Assembly (NCBI RefSeq): GCF_009389715.1 | Contig: NC_052396.1 | Coordinates: 17,452,631 to 17,516,630, forward strand | DNA length: 64,000 nt | Source of the DNA: Phoenix dactylifera | Taxonomy: Eukaryota > Streptophyta > Magnoliopsida > Arecales > Arecaceae | Reading direction: 5' to 3' | Part shown: positions 1 to 12,851 of the stretch, piece by piece | How the letters are laid out: every line of letters starts with the position of its first letter | Position numbering within the stretch: position 1 is the first letter of the stretch | The notes under the pieces: model-generated | The model's input: only the letters and a program-made list of their open reading frames with translations | Databases searched by the model: none | What the model was told of the DNA's origin: nothing | Position numbers and translations under genes: made by a program

Positions 1-96
1 ACAGGGGCCAAGAAAAAGCAGCTCCATGTTGATAGGCCAGACGATGACTTGGCTGCAGGTGGTTACGATGATTTGGATGATTATGACTTCATGTGA
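1..96 (+). CDS. C-terminal end of an unidentified acidic-tailed protein (partial)
   Basis: The window opens inside an exon. Frame 1 reads 31 residues and ends in TGA at 94-96. The tail is lysine-rich (AKKKQ) and then strongly acidic with an aromatic end (YDDLDDYDFM). I do not recognise the family; acidic tails of this sort are common in nuclear and ribosome-assembly proteins, but that is only a hint. The bases over the stop (ATGTGAGTAC) also make a good splice donor, so a longer transcript using GT at 93 is possible. No convincing downstream exon in the right phase was found, so I take TGA as the stop and the following bases as 3' UTR. Confidence 0.45.
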   Translation, partial: TGAKKKQLHVDRPDDDLAAGGYDDLDDYDFM

Positions 97-2799
97 GTAC
101 TAGAGAGAATTTCTTCTCCCGACTTCTTTATCCTGAGAGACTGTAAGAGTCTGAGGTGTAAAATGAGGGTCTTGACAGTAGTGCTTCTTGGGAGTCTCGA
201 TTTCATGTCTATGGAATAAGAAGAGGATGTTGGGACTTGATGACTCCTGGGGCTCATTGTGTGTGAGATTTTGCATTTAATTGTTTCTCTCGTTGCTTCT
301 GCTCCATAGGCTGGTTTGATGTGTTGTAATCAACGATTGGTATTTCCTATTCAAGTTATACAAGAGGCAGCTGGATCTTATGTGAGTACAGTTTCAAATT
401 ACATGCTTGTTTTAAACCCTTGGTTAACAAATTTAGTGTGCTGAAGGTTCGCCGAGCTAGTCACCTTTGGCTTTGGATACGGGTCTGAGTGCTTTTCCAG
501 AATGTCGATCGTTTTTCCTATTAATAAATTTCAGGGAAAATAAGCTTAGGTTTGAATTATGGATGCACTGAAGTTGAACGTCCGTGGGTTCAAATCAAGG
601 TTTACCAAAGATGTTATCCTCTTATAATGGTATTGATAGGGATGGTTATTAGTCTTGTTCTCCCACAAGATATAATTTTTAGCGTTTGCTCGGTTTAGCA
701 GCATCTATCAAGGTTATGTTGCCTGGAATCTATTTTCTTGTGGGAAGTAAAATGGTGGGAAGTATAATAAACTTGGCTGGCTCTCTAATGGAAGATAATC
801 CACAGTAATAAAAGCAAATCAATATGCGTGCATGTGCACAAATCAGTGGTATTATTTGACAGGTCAGGTCACAGATTATATTAGGAAAAATATCTTTAAA
901 TCGATTCAAATATTTCTACAGGACAATGTTACCACAAATACAATATTTGTCACTGTAGGTTTTTGCTCTGCTCATAATCTCTTATTATATTAAATAAGAG
1001 CTTTGGCTATGATCATCGCTGGTCCATTTGTTTTTTTATTCAACTAGCATGAAAGAAGAAATAGGGTCTAAGAGTAAGTTTATACTCTTGTTTACACCCA
1101 TATCAAGGTTTTACTACCACCTGCATGGATGAGCGGACTGCCCAACCCAACCTGACCAGTATGGAGCAATATTTGCAAATTATTAGGCCCCTTTTGGATT
1201 GGAATTGTCTCCATCGTAGGTAATCAACCATTGATCTGCTTTTGGAAGGATATTTTGCTTGGCCACCACCCTCTTTGTATTATTTTTCACAACTTTTTGA
1301 CTACTCTAATGGCAAGGAGAAAAAGTTTTATTTCTCATAGAAAGCCACTGCTTGAACCCAGATTTGCTCTCTCTTAGCTCCTAAACTCCCTATTAAAACC
1401 ATTATAGAACTCAGAGATCTTGCTTGGCAGCTTTGACAGATTTGTCCCAATGTCCTTAAAGATTATTAACCTACTTGGTCCTCCAACAAAGTCTTCTGCG
1501 TCAAATCTTTCACAAGTTCTTAAACCGCGATGGGGTAATTTGTCGTCTTGCATTAGCCTTATGGTGCAGTATTGGGCTGGAGTAAACCTAGATATTTATG
1601 TGGCTGGCTTGAGAAACAAACTTCACAAAGGAGATGTCTCAAGCGGAAAAAAAAAGGCTAGACTGTTTCCTTCAATTCATGCACACGCTTATATATGAGC
1701 AAGATATTATACATACAATATCCATCAAAGTCAGAAAAATGGGAAAAAAATTAATAAACAAAGATTTAATGTAAAATGACAATCCATCTAGGGGCTAGGC
1801 AAATAACCTCAAATAATGAGTCCTGATCCCAACTTTATAATTGATTGGGGTTGCCAGCAACTTGAGCTTGGCACGAGCCATGCTTAAATTAAGCTTGATT
1901 CTAATATATTTGAGTAAAGCTTGACCCTAATTTCAAGCTAGGCTCTAAAACAATTTGGTTTGAGTAGATACGGTTCAATGTGACATAATATTGATAAGAT
2001 ATATTATAATATGGGTTAGGATATGGTATAACTCATGTAGAGTTGCACCTTTTTCTTAATTGGATGATGAGAGTCCTAAATTGATGATCAAAGCTGTTGG
2101 ATTTAATTTACTATTTCTAAATTGTTTATCCGCCAAAATCATGTGATTTGGAGACTTCTGGCCTATATATATATATCAAGGGATCAAAAAGTATATATTG
2201 TTTAGTGTTGTTTAAACTATCTCATTTTTATCATTCAATGCATAGGCCAGAGTTCTCCAAATCATATTATTTTGAATATGCAACTATGCAAGTAGTTTAG
2301 AGGGATCTTTAAATCTCATCCAACGGCTTAGATCATTGATGTAGGATCTTCGTTATCCAATTAAAAAAAGATATAACTCTATAAAAGTTATACTAAATGT
2401 AACTTAATCTAGTTTAGTAATTGATTTTATTCAATTAGCATATAATCAATTATTGAAGTAAGCTTAAACAAGGATAAATTCAAGCTCAAGACAAGCTTAA
2501 ATTAATTTCAACTAGATTAAATGTCATCAAACCACTTGGCTTGGATTAAAATTAGGCTCTATCAACTAATAAACAAGCTATTGCTTGATCTCAATTTTCA
2601 AATCAAAATTGATTTCAAGCCAAGCTCTATGAGCTAGGTCACCTCCATTACACTTAGGTTAAATCACTGAAAAAATATTCAAGTCACGTGCATAGCACGT
2701 TCTAAAGCTAGGGCTAAAATAAGCTTTCGTCGCCGTGGATCACTCGATCGAATCGCAGGCGAAAGAGGGAAGAGGGAGCGCAGCACCCAAAGGGAAAGG
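97..2799. other. Intergenic: 3' UTR of the left gene, then upstream region of the cyclophilin
   Basis: No convincing coding exon was found on either strand. The first few hundred bases are probably the 3' UTR of the left gene. The rest is AT-rich, with scattered repeat-like text, for example a transposon-end-like GGCCCCTTTTGGATTGG near 1187. GC content rises from about 2700, just before the cyclophilin start, as expected of a 5' UTR. Confidence 0.4.
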
Positions 2800-5700
2800 A
2801 TGGCGGCTAGGAAACAGATGGTCTCGACGACTTCGCTGCTGCTATGGCTGGTGCTCTTCGTGAGCGCCCTCGCACTGATCCAGGTTCTTATCTATGTACA
2901 TACAACAACAGACACATCCATCGCTTCTCAGTTTATTTGTTTTGATTTAGTTGTCCTGATGGACTGATGATCGAGTCAGATAGATTCATGAATTCTCTTC
3001 AAGATTTTTCTTTTATTAATTTCGGTTGCATTGCTTTTTTCCTTTTTCATGAATTCTCTTTTTCTCTTTCATTGGCATGTGCATACATCAATCTCTGCCT
3101 TTTTCCTCAGATCCAATAATTTCAGTTAAGTTTTCCATCCTATCACGTTTTAATCGCTGTCAGTCACTGACTTCCTCTTGAGATCGATCGATTGATCGAT
3201 CGATCAGCCTTGCATATTCCATGCTGCATGTTGGATCCATGATCCAATAATCATTGCCTGTGAAATGGTTTGTCAACGATGAATATCTCGTCTTGCTCTC
3301 AGTTATTCCAGTATCCATCGGTATTGTCAAGCCAGACAACTAAGTGAATGGAAAAAAATAAGCTACCTTTTTTCAGTTGCATATCATCGTTCTTTTTAAT
3401 TTCTATTATATTTGTAGATGGTTAAAATCCTCATGCACGTATGTATGGTAGAGGTAAATTGAGTGTTTTTTACAATAGGGAAAAATGTAGTTAGCATCAT
3501 TATAAAGGCTTAAAGGTGCTGCATATTTGTCTTAGGCTAAAGCATCCAAGGAGAATCTGAAGGAAGTAACGCACAAGGTTTACTTTGACATTGAGATTGG
3601 AGGGAAACCTGCAGGTATGCTTGTTATCATTCATTCCTTCAGAAATCTAGCGGTATTTTCATTATTAAAACAGAAGTTTTGTTTCCTTCTAACTTCCTTT
3701 CTTTCAGGACACATTTGAGTATATAGTTAAATCATAATATGTTGTGATTTTTTCCCAAATTGTTCTATAAGGAAATTTGTATTGGAATGCATATTAGATG
3801 GTTTGATTGTGTGATTGAATCATGAGGTTTATTTAGCTTTGTACTTGTATGTTTCTATGATGCACAAATGTGCATAATATAATTAGTGGTCTAATAGGAA
3901 AGCATACTTCCGGCTTCCACATCTGATGTTTTGTAAATGCATCTAGGATATTTATTTACAAGATCCTTTCAATAGCAATTGCAAAGAAGTGTATTTGCTT
4001 AACTTCTGCTTCATTGATATGTCAATTTAAAGATTTTGGCAGTCGAAAGTGGGAATTTGTTGCTGAGTGTACTAATTTTGAGTGAGTGTATGGTTGCAAA
4101 CAGGTCGAATTGTGATGGGCCTATTTGGGAAGACTGTGCCTAAGACAGCAGGTATACGCACATCAACTTATTCATAGTGTTTGCAATATTTGTTCCACTT
4201 GTCTCCCTTCGGTTGTGGTTTCTACAATTTCACCTTTGCCATAGCATCAATAATTCTGCTCTTGAAATTAAGTGGTTTCCATCTAAACTTTTTTTCTAAA
4301 TTTTATTTTTGTTGTTTCTACAGAGAATTTTCGAGCCCTTTGCACAGGTATGCTTATGTTGTTCATGTGACCAACTTGTTTCAGGTATGCTTACTGCTAG
4401 ATTGAATTCTATGTAGTTCCATATTCTGATGTTATGTTAGTTATAACGATTTTCCTTTTCATCCCCTGCCTTGCATCTGTTGCTAAAAGAATTGTAAGCT
4501 TATGTCATCCAAGGTTTTGGTGGAAATATGGAAAATTGTAGCCAGCATGTTTTGAAAACAAGTACTGGTGAAAGGATCAGAAAAAGTTCTTTCAATTCAT
4601 CAATTTAATATCATTTGCATGTAATGGGTAATGAAAAATTATTTCACTTATGATTTTATAGGATGAATGAATTTTGATAACTTGTTTCCAGAAAATAATT
4701 ACTTGGAATTGTTGCCTTAAGACCTTAATATGTTCTACATTTTCTACATGATGATGCATGAGTTTCATCAGATCAAGCAAATAATGTTGAGATCCATCTT
4801 AACAGTTGGTGAAGTGATATATCTGTTTCATACTAGTTTTAATTAGGATTTTGCTTGAGAATATTGTAAATTCAAGCGCTCCTCAATTGGTCAAAAAAAT
4901 GTTGGGACTCAAAAGGTGATGACATTTGCTTCATAGTGCTTTCTGATTCATCTATATGGTGGTAGTGACATAGGAGTAGGATGTGAGGGTTTGCAGGGCT
5001 TTTACCATTAACAAGTTTCAACTTGGGCCCCAATTTATGAGTAAAATTTATTGTCTTTTCAACATAGATTCATATAGAAAATCTTGCCATGATAAAACCC
5101 AAATTGAGATGACTATCAAGTTGCCACCATAGTAATAGTAGTGTGGAAAACTTTTTCTTAGTTCTAAAAATATGCTTGCCAGCAATAACCTTTTTTTATT
5201 AGGTTCAGTCCCAGAACTTAAGTAGGAACTAAGTAACTTTTCAGAGTACCCCAACTTATAATCAAGATAAAGTTTTTTTTGTCCTGTCAACCAAATATGA
5301 TGTAATAGAAATTCTACTGAGACTTCATCAACTAGTTATGGATAAAAAATGATATAGTTATTAAAGCTAGTTCGACTGGAAACTCGATGAATCAAATTCC
5401 CCCCCTCTATATGGTTTTCTTGAAAGACGAGGGATGTAGAAAACTCAAGTAAAAATTCCTGACTTGGCTAGGGTTTGGGCAAAATCAGTGAATCGACCAG
5501 TTCGTTATTCTTGACCAAAACCTAAAAAATACGCTCACTTTCGGATGTTCTGGTTTAAAAATAGAGGGTTTTGGGAAAAATCAATGAATCGACCAGTTCG
5601 TTATTCTTGATCAAAACCTAAAAAATACGCTCACTTTCAGATGTTCTGGTTTAAAAAATAGAGGGCATTTTATTCTCTTAACATAATAAAAAAAAATTAA

Positions 5701-8700
5701 GCCCCATAAAGGCTACCCTTCTCTCCTATAGTGGTCCAATCCCTATCTTCACTAAGCGGCATTTGACGACAATGCTAGTAGCAAGTGACAATGCTAGGCC
5801 AAGGTGATCTGATGACGACCTCTTTGAAGAATGGATGAGGTCATTTTCTTTAATCTTTCCTCCCCCTTCTCTTTCCTTTGTCTATCTTCCCCTCTAATGG
5901 TTTGGTAAGGTTGCAAGCTCCTCTCCTTTTCTCGTCCTCTCTCTTTCTCCCTCTCTCTCCTCTCTCCCTCTCACCCCTCTCCATGCCATCTTGCCTCCAT
6001 CCCCCCTCTCTCCCTCTTAACCTCTTTTGTGATTGCAGTTGGCCATAGTGCCTAGCAGGCACTTCCTTGTAAATTAAAAGGCTCTCTATCTCTCTCTCCT
6101 TACCATATTCCCTTGTGGCTATGGCTAGTCATAGTGTTCGGTGGCCCCCCCTTTAGAGAGGGGAACTCTCTCGCCCCTCCTGATCTCCCCTGTGGCTGCA
6201 ACCAACCACAATGCTTAGCAGCCACTCCACTTGTGGGGAAAAAGGGCGCTCTGTCACTTTTTCTTTGCTTTGGTTCTATTGACCTTCCTCTTATTCCCAT
6301 CTTCCCTCTCTCTCCTCATGGAAATGACTACCCTTTTGGTTACATTGTGATGTTAGGTCTTAGCAAAACATCGAGCCTCTAGGAAAAGAGCAATTAATTG
6401 ATTGAAACAATTGCCATAATGTGGTAACAACCTAGGACCTCACAAAAAAAACTAGCCGAAAGATAACATTTTGGTTCCTTGGCCTTGTATAAGTACCCAA
6501 GATCTACTCAGTGTATAACCAATGTGGGACTAAATACACGGCCGCACGGATCATCACGTACTTTCTCTGTTTAAGCCTTGACGTCTTCGCCAGGCTAAGA
6601 GTCCAAAATCATTCCAATCTAATTATAAATACCATATATCCAATCACAAACACTATGATCAGCTTGTGGTCAGTGCCAATGGGCTGCAGTATCCCCTAGT
6701 CTATACGGACCATGAGTTGGGTCCGTTATGATAAACCCAAGATCTCATCCAAAAAGGCTAGCTGGAAGATATTATTTGGGTTCATTGGTGTTGTATGAAT
6801 ACCTAAGATCTACTTAGTGTATAATCGAAAGCCCACATCGATCCTCATGTAGTGAGCGTTTTAAAAAAGGTTGATATTGCAGTTTTGGCACGAAACTATT
6901 ATGTTAAGCTTCATTTTGGCGCCATATAGCACATAGATATACGGCACATGATATGTTGAGGAAAACCTGCTATTGTGACTGCCATGCTACAAGCGAAGAC
7001 CCACCAGAGTGTCTACTTATGACCTTGTTGTATACTCTATGGAGTTTGGGTATAAAACTCAGACACCTCTACTTCTAATGCTTAAGGAGCAGACCTCTTG
7101 GAATTGGCAGATGTCAATTGATCAATGAGATTGTCCATCATCAGTTTGCATCTGACTTTTTTCTCTAGACTGAAGGTGTGCATTTGTTTGGTAGTATTTT
7201 TTTCTATGTTGATGCTATGTGAATATGGATATCTCTATTTTATGGTTGATGTTATATGATAGTATATCATTAGATCATGGACCTTCATATTATATGGATA
7301 TTGACATGTTGTTATAGCGGCAGATGGATGATGTTGGGTTGCTTTTCCCTTGATATTTTTTAATTATATTTTGCATGAAGTTGATGTAAAATATTGATTT
7401 TATGATCCTCATAAAAAAAAAAATATTGATATGTTTTCGCAGTCCGCTTGCATGCATGGCACCATCTATCTGCCTTGAAACCCCCCTGGCTTATGTTCCC
7501 GTCATCTGCTTTTTAATACATTAGTTAGAACAAGAAGCTGAGTAGATAAGTACTAAATACATCTTCATTTATTTAGAGGCTTCATAATCTTTTTATAAAG
7601 TTTAATTTTTTTGGAAAGGTAGAATATGGAATGTAATTAGAGAGTAACGTAGAATGTAATGAGTCATGAATAACTATTTTATATTTATGATGTAATTAAA
7701 GAGTAATGTAGCTTGCAGTAAATTATTCATTAATAGTTGTGCATATTTTTCTTACATTGTATCTATATTTTTATATTTTAAGTTTTTAATGTTTTTAATA
7801 TAAACCCAATTCTCCTGGTTAACTTGGTGGTCGGACTAGTGACCTTAGATCATCTAGATGCGTAGGTCTACCCAAAAAGATGTCCAAGTGATTTTTTGAA
7901 GCAAAGCAGGATCAAATACTATACGATCAGTAGTAGCAGCCTCAAGTTTTTCAAACAGAGCACCAGAACTTAAGCTTGGGATTTGAGAAACTGTAGACCC
8001 ACCTTTGACCACATGAGCCTAGGGAGCATTCTCTGCAGGTTTAACAGCATGACTAAAGGATTGGCTCCATCATTCCTCTCTGAAGGATTAACCTTGGTAG
8101 GTGATGAAATAACTTCCTTACCCTTAGGCTAACAGCCTAACTTCCAAAGTCGAACCATGGGATTTTTGCAAGGAAATACCCGAATCACCCTTCTCCATGT
8201 GTTGTGTACTCAGCTTGGATGACAATGCATGGTTGCTGGAAGCATCCTCATTGCCCTTGGAACTCTAGAGCCCTCGGACTTCGCAAAGCTCTGATTTCTC
8301 TATCCATTAGGAAGCAGAAAGGTATACGGTGCGCATATGGCACATGGAAGCATTTTATACCATTAAAGAGTCTTTAAAAAAAATTTGTGGGTCGCACGTA
8401 TAGTGTCCTATTTCATACGATGCCAAAAAAAATCAACAAAGACTAAGAACTTGTTTCTCTAGGGGCTTCTTGTCTTTCTTTCTTCAGTTTCTTTTTCTTT
8501 TAATGCATGCCTTCTTTTACACATTCAGAAATTTCGTCAGCATTGTCAATCAGAAGTGAGTACAAACTCACTTTACTTGCTTGAATTTGAATATCCTAAT
8601 TCCTTATTGTTTGATATTTTTTGACTAGGTTGGGATATAATAATTTAAGTTTTTCTATAGACTTGGGAATGATACAACATGAAAGTATATAAATTTAATA

Positions 8701-11700
8701 TGTATGTCTATCATTTTTCATATCTAAATTATGTTTAAATTTTTAGTTTTTTACTATTATTTTTAATTTTCCAAACTCTTTCCGAATTTTTCTGAATTTT
8801 CTGATTTTTTTCGAATTTCAAAAATTTCAACCTAACTGAATTATTGCTGAATGCAAAACTTGCGACTTCGCGATCGGTGGGGAGGAGGGTGACCATGGAT
8901 TTGAGGAGGCCATGCTAGTGGGAGTTGTCACCGAACTTTGAGAATAGCTGGACAATGCCAGAGGCAGGGAGGAGGTTTGACAGGGATTTTTCTTGGCATA
9001 GGCTAACACCTTGGCAGCTAGAGTTCTCGGATGACCGAGGGTGCTTAGGGGAATGGTAGAGAGAACATTCTAGAGATGGAACAAACCGAGGGCCTTCTGT
9101 AAGGCTTTTTCTTCTCTTTTTTTTTCCTTTTTAAGTTTTCGGGAGGAAAGTATGGCATGAAACACCTATTTAGGAATGGGCATCCCTTTGTTGAAAAGAT
9201 TAATAACTTTTCCAGAAAAAGATAAATAACACTTTCATAAAAGGACCAGCTATTTTTGTTATGTTATTTAACTAATAGATTTCAAGAATTTAAATAATAA
9301 TTAATTTTTAGGATGATTAATGGTCTTGAAAGTGGTCTATTATTCAGAAATATTGGAGCGCGATCTTGTTGTTCCCTTTTCTCTGAATATAAAAACCCTC
9401 TCTTTCTTAAAAGATCAGAAATAAAATAAAATAGCATTTCATTTAAATTTACAATTTTTTAATTGCATGTTTCCGAACGAAATGGTTGCAGTTGCAATAA
9501 CTGAAATAGCATCCATCCAAACAATGTAATTTTAGCCAGATGTAACTCTAATTGCAGCATGTCGAGTTACATGTTATTTTTTTACAATACATTTCTAGTT
9601 GTGAAGAGCCAAACGGCCCCTAAGATTCAACGATTTCCATCTAAAGTTGTCTTCTATCTCCTATTGAGTTCTTTGACCGTAATACATGAGGTTGGACTTT
9701 TGTGATAAATGCTGTGTATCCGGAGAACATATAGAACATGTAATAGGCATAGGAGCCTAACAACCTATTTAATCCAAATTCAACCTGACTTCTTGAGCAT
9801 TGATCCGGCAATAAGATTACAATAGATAAAGAGGGTGAAAGTCAGATCTAGAAAATATCCTTGCCTTGTGTACATCTTCTCCTTATGAAACTCGAGGTTT
9901 CTCTTTCATTGTGAACACTTCCCTGCATTGACCCACTCCACCTTAAATCATGGCCATGGATGAAGGTAAAACATGATAAATTGGGGTGGAAGACTTATTT
10001 TTTCAGAAATTCAACATTTGTGAAGTCCTGCCTGGTAACATCCTGGTTTCCTCATTAGAATTGGCGGTGAAGGAATTGAGATGATTGCCCTTATGTTGGT
10101 GAATATGTGCCTATGTAGCCTCATATGTGTTAGATTGGCAGGAATTAATTTTATCCAATTTCTTTTTCTGGCTTTGGATAGGTCTATATTTTTTCAAAAG
10201 AACCCACAACAATTTGGTAATCTATGAGTGTTACTTCTATATGCAGAATCAAGTGTCGGATATGACCAAAACTAAATATTTACAGTATTAGAGAAAAGAA
10301 AGGTGCTTATACAATTAACTTTAGGTTACCACAACTAATATGCTAAAAGATGGCTGCCTTGGTGACTTTAGGAACATTTTACAGATTAGTTGATTTAGGG
10401 CCCAATACGATTCCATAGGCAGGTTGTGGTGTTTTAGGCGTCATCTCAACTTCATTTCTCTCTTCAATATGCAGAATTTGTTTTGAGATGTGACTCAACC
10501 AAAATCTCTGCAGATTTTTCTGAAAAATGATTTATATAATTAACTCTAGGCTAGGACCAGCAATATGATAAAATGTGGCTTTCTTTTCTGTCCTGGTGGC
10601 TGTCTTAATGTTTGAGTATGGATGTTCATTCTAATTGACATAGTAATATTGGATGTTGCCAAGTTATTGCTTCCTGTTTACTTGCTACAACTTATTTGAT
10701 ATGTTAATTTTTTTGTTATAACCATTTTTCTAGATTTCATCTTGTATTTATTGGGTTTTAAATGTGTGATTGTTTGGACTGCGTTGACCTCTGGCTATCT
10801 AAGTAGCATTTGGGTGCTAGACAGCCCCAAGCTGCCTTCTACTGCCCAGAGTCTCCTAAACATTCACTATTATGAAACCATCTAAGACTTTTGGCCTGGA
10901 TTTTGGTGTATTAGATGGAAGCCTAGATTGCCTTAAGCACACAATTGTGTCAAACTTTGTAAAAAAAAAGGACCCAAGCAATTCCTTTATACAGAATCAA
11001 GAGAGCAAATATAGGGCATCCCAATGCACAATGCTCTAACCAATGTGGGGTCTGAGGAGAGTCAAATGTACGCAGCTTTACCTTCGCATGCAGAGAGGCC
11101 GTTTCCATATTACGGACCCATGACACCGAGGTCATATTAGAGCAAATTTACCATTGAGCTAAGGCCTGCTCTCAATCAAGGGAGCAAGTATTTGTTAAAA
11201 TTAATGCCTGATGACAGAAGATAGAAGGAAGGAAGAGAGACAAGTTGATAAGCAATAAGCCAATTTTTATAACCAGCCAAATACCATATTTTGTTTGTTC
11301 AGGGTATCCACCTCTAGTTCTTGAGTGACTAAAATGCTCCTGTTAGCCATGGCTGACAGGAGGGAGGTTATATGATTTAGTTTTCGGAAAGTGTGATGCA
11401 TCTGAGAGAAGCATGGATGGTTGTGATCGTATCTGGGTGTTTTTTCCATTGTCCAATTACATGTAGTTAAGATGCATTTACTCCTGACACATTCTATAGC
11501 AGTCCATATCGGCACGTCATTTATCGACTTGGCTAAACCTTGGATAAATCAGCAAATCTCTGATAATACAAATTGTTTGCCATATTCTTTTATTCAACTG
11601 TGCATTTTGGCACGAAGGCATCATCCAGAGATTTTATCAGGCGGCTAAATGCAGGGCCTCCAAATTAATCTAAACTGTTATTATCTGCACTAACTGAGAC

Positions 11701-12851
11701 ATTATAGCACATTTCAACTGGTTAATACTCCAAACTTTGAAGTAGAATATCCATTTTTTTTAGTTATTATAAAGTATCAATTTTGCGACCGCTTGATGAC
11801 AAAGCAATATGCCTCCAAATCAAGGATCGTCAAATCGGTACCGGAACCTGTAATGGTTGGTGACCGGCACTGTAGCATGCCGGTTGGGAACGGGCACACC
11901 AAAAAAAATTTTCGATGTTTTTTGAGGTTTGATTTATTGGAAATCAATTTTTTCCAACTTTTTCAATGATTTTAAGTATAATTTGATGTTTCTTGATATT
12001 GGATCCTCCTTGAATCATCGCATTTTTGGCTTTGGGGGGCTGGGTTGGCTGAAGAACACTTCAACCGAAGAGTTAGGAAGGTTCTCATACCTTCCTAACT
12101 CAACACATAAAAAAGAAGAGACTGAGTTGGCCCGAACCCGAACTAGTCCTAACTGGTGCGAACTAGCCGGTTCACACCGGTTCCGAACAGTTCCGGCCTG
12201 GTTTGGACCGGTTTGGTTCATAACGATACTCATCCTCTAAACTTTTGATGTGCTTTTGTTCGTAGGCGAGAAAGGTAGTGGTAAAAGTGGGAAACCTCTT
12301 CACTACAAGGGGAGCACATTCCACAGAATTATACCCAGCTTTATGATCCAGGGAGGCGACTTTACACTTGGTGATGGAAGGGGTGGGGAATCTATCTATG
12401 GTACAAAATTTGCTGATGAAAACTTCAAACTCAAGCACACAGGACCAGGTAAGCATATCTGATCAACCACTTCATTACTTTAATTAGTAACTGATTGTAT
12501 CCTTGGGCTCTGTCAAGGAATGGTTGAACATAAACCTTGATGCTTGCTTATTGGTGTAGGACTTATGTCAATGGCAAATGCTGGCCCTGATACTAATGGA
12601 TCACAATTTTTTATCACAACCGTAACAACAAGCTGGTAATTGTTGGTTGTACTCCATTTGTTTTATAATAATTTTTCTGGCTAATGGGTGTTAAAGTTTC
12701 CCTTCTGTGCAGGTTGGATGGCAAACATGTTGTTTTCGGTAAGGTGCTTTCAGGAATGGATGTGGTGTACAAAGTTGAAGCGGAAGGGCGGCAGAATGGA
12801 ACACCCAAAAGCAAAGTTGTAATTGCAGACAGTGGGGAACTGCCATTATGA
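2800..12851 (+). CDS. CYP20-1: Secretory-pathway cyclophilin (peptidyl-prolyl cis-trans isomerase, CYP20-1 type)
   Basis: Seven coding exons join in phase: 2800-2883, 3536-3614, 4104-4151, 4324-4347, 12266-12448, 12560-12635, 12713-12851 (633 bp, 210 residues). Residues 1-28 form a hydrophobic signal peptide ([15 protein letters not shown]), so the product should enter the ER or secretory route. The mature part is a single cyclophilin fold. The active-site segment [15 protein letters not shown] is at 97-111 (catalytic Arg99, with Phe104, Met105 and Gln107), the loop [10 protein letters not shown] at 148-157, and Trp165 precedes LDGKHVVFG. The C-terminus DSGELPL is what I remember of CYP20-1. 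Function from the family: proline isomerisation that helps secretory proteins fold. Exon 4 is only 24 bp, and intron 4 is 7.9 kb against usual introns of some hundreds of bases. Length fits the family (about 204-210). The exact paralogue (CYP20-1 or CYP19-4) is less certain than the family. Confidence 0.93.
5481..5672. repeat. 96-bp tandem duplication
   Basis: Two adjacent copies (5481-5576 and 5577-5672) share AAAATCA(G/A)TGAATCGACC and the rest of the unit with only a few substitutions, a one-base indel near the end and a diverged right edge. It lies in the large cyclophilin intron. Confidence 0.85.
6425..6850. repeat. Diverged direct repeat resembling LTR promoter text
   Basis: Two segments about 300 bp apart share, in the same order, an ACCCAAGATCT or ACCTAAGATCT block, an AGTGTATAA block and a CTAGC(C/T)GGAAGATA-like block. 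Such text recurs in plant LTR-retrotransposon LTRs. Neither copy has obvious ends or a target duplication, so these are relics. Confidence 0.45.
11819..12235. mobile_element. Candidate degenerate inverted-repeat element (MITE-like)
   Basis: The left part begins AAGGATCGTCAAATCGGTACC and carries many CCGG/ACCGG words. The right part ends with the same word types in opposite orientation (CCGGTTTGGTTCATAACGATACT). The outer ends pair only imperfectly and I see no clear target duplication, so the boundaries are approximate. It lies about 30 bp before exon 5 of the cyclophilin, close enough to include the likely branch-point region of the intron. Confidence 0.35.

Larger units (their letters stand above)
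4348..12265 (+). other. Intron 4 of the cyclophilin gene, 7.9 kb and repeat-rich
   Basis: The intron starts GTATGC and ends TTCGTAG. It contains a 96-bp tandem duplication (5481-5672), two diverged copies of an LTR-like promoter-proximal motif (about 6425-6535 and 6725-6845), CT-rich low-complexity DNA (5850-6100) and a candidate inverted-repeat element at its right end (11819-12235). A segment ending CCAAACGGCCCC near 9620 looks like a transposon terminus without a partner. No nested gene was found on either strand. Confidence 0.7.

Noticed and set aside
9460..9640. Possible MITE ending CCAAACGGCCCC
   Set aside because: No matching opposite terminus could be found nearby, so no element is called.
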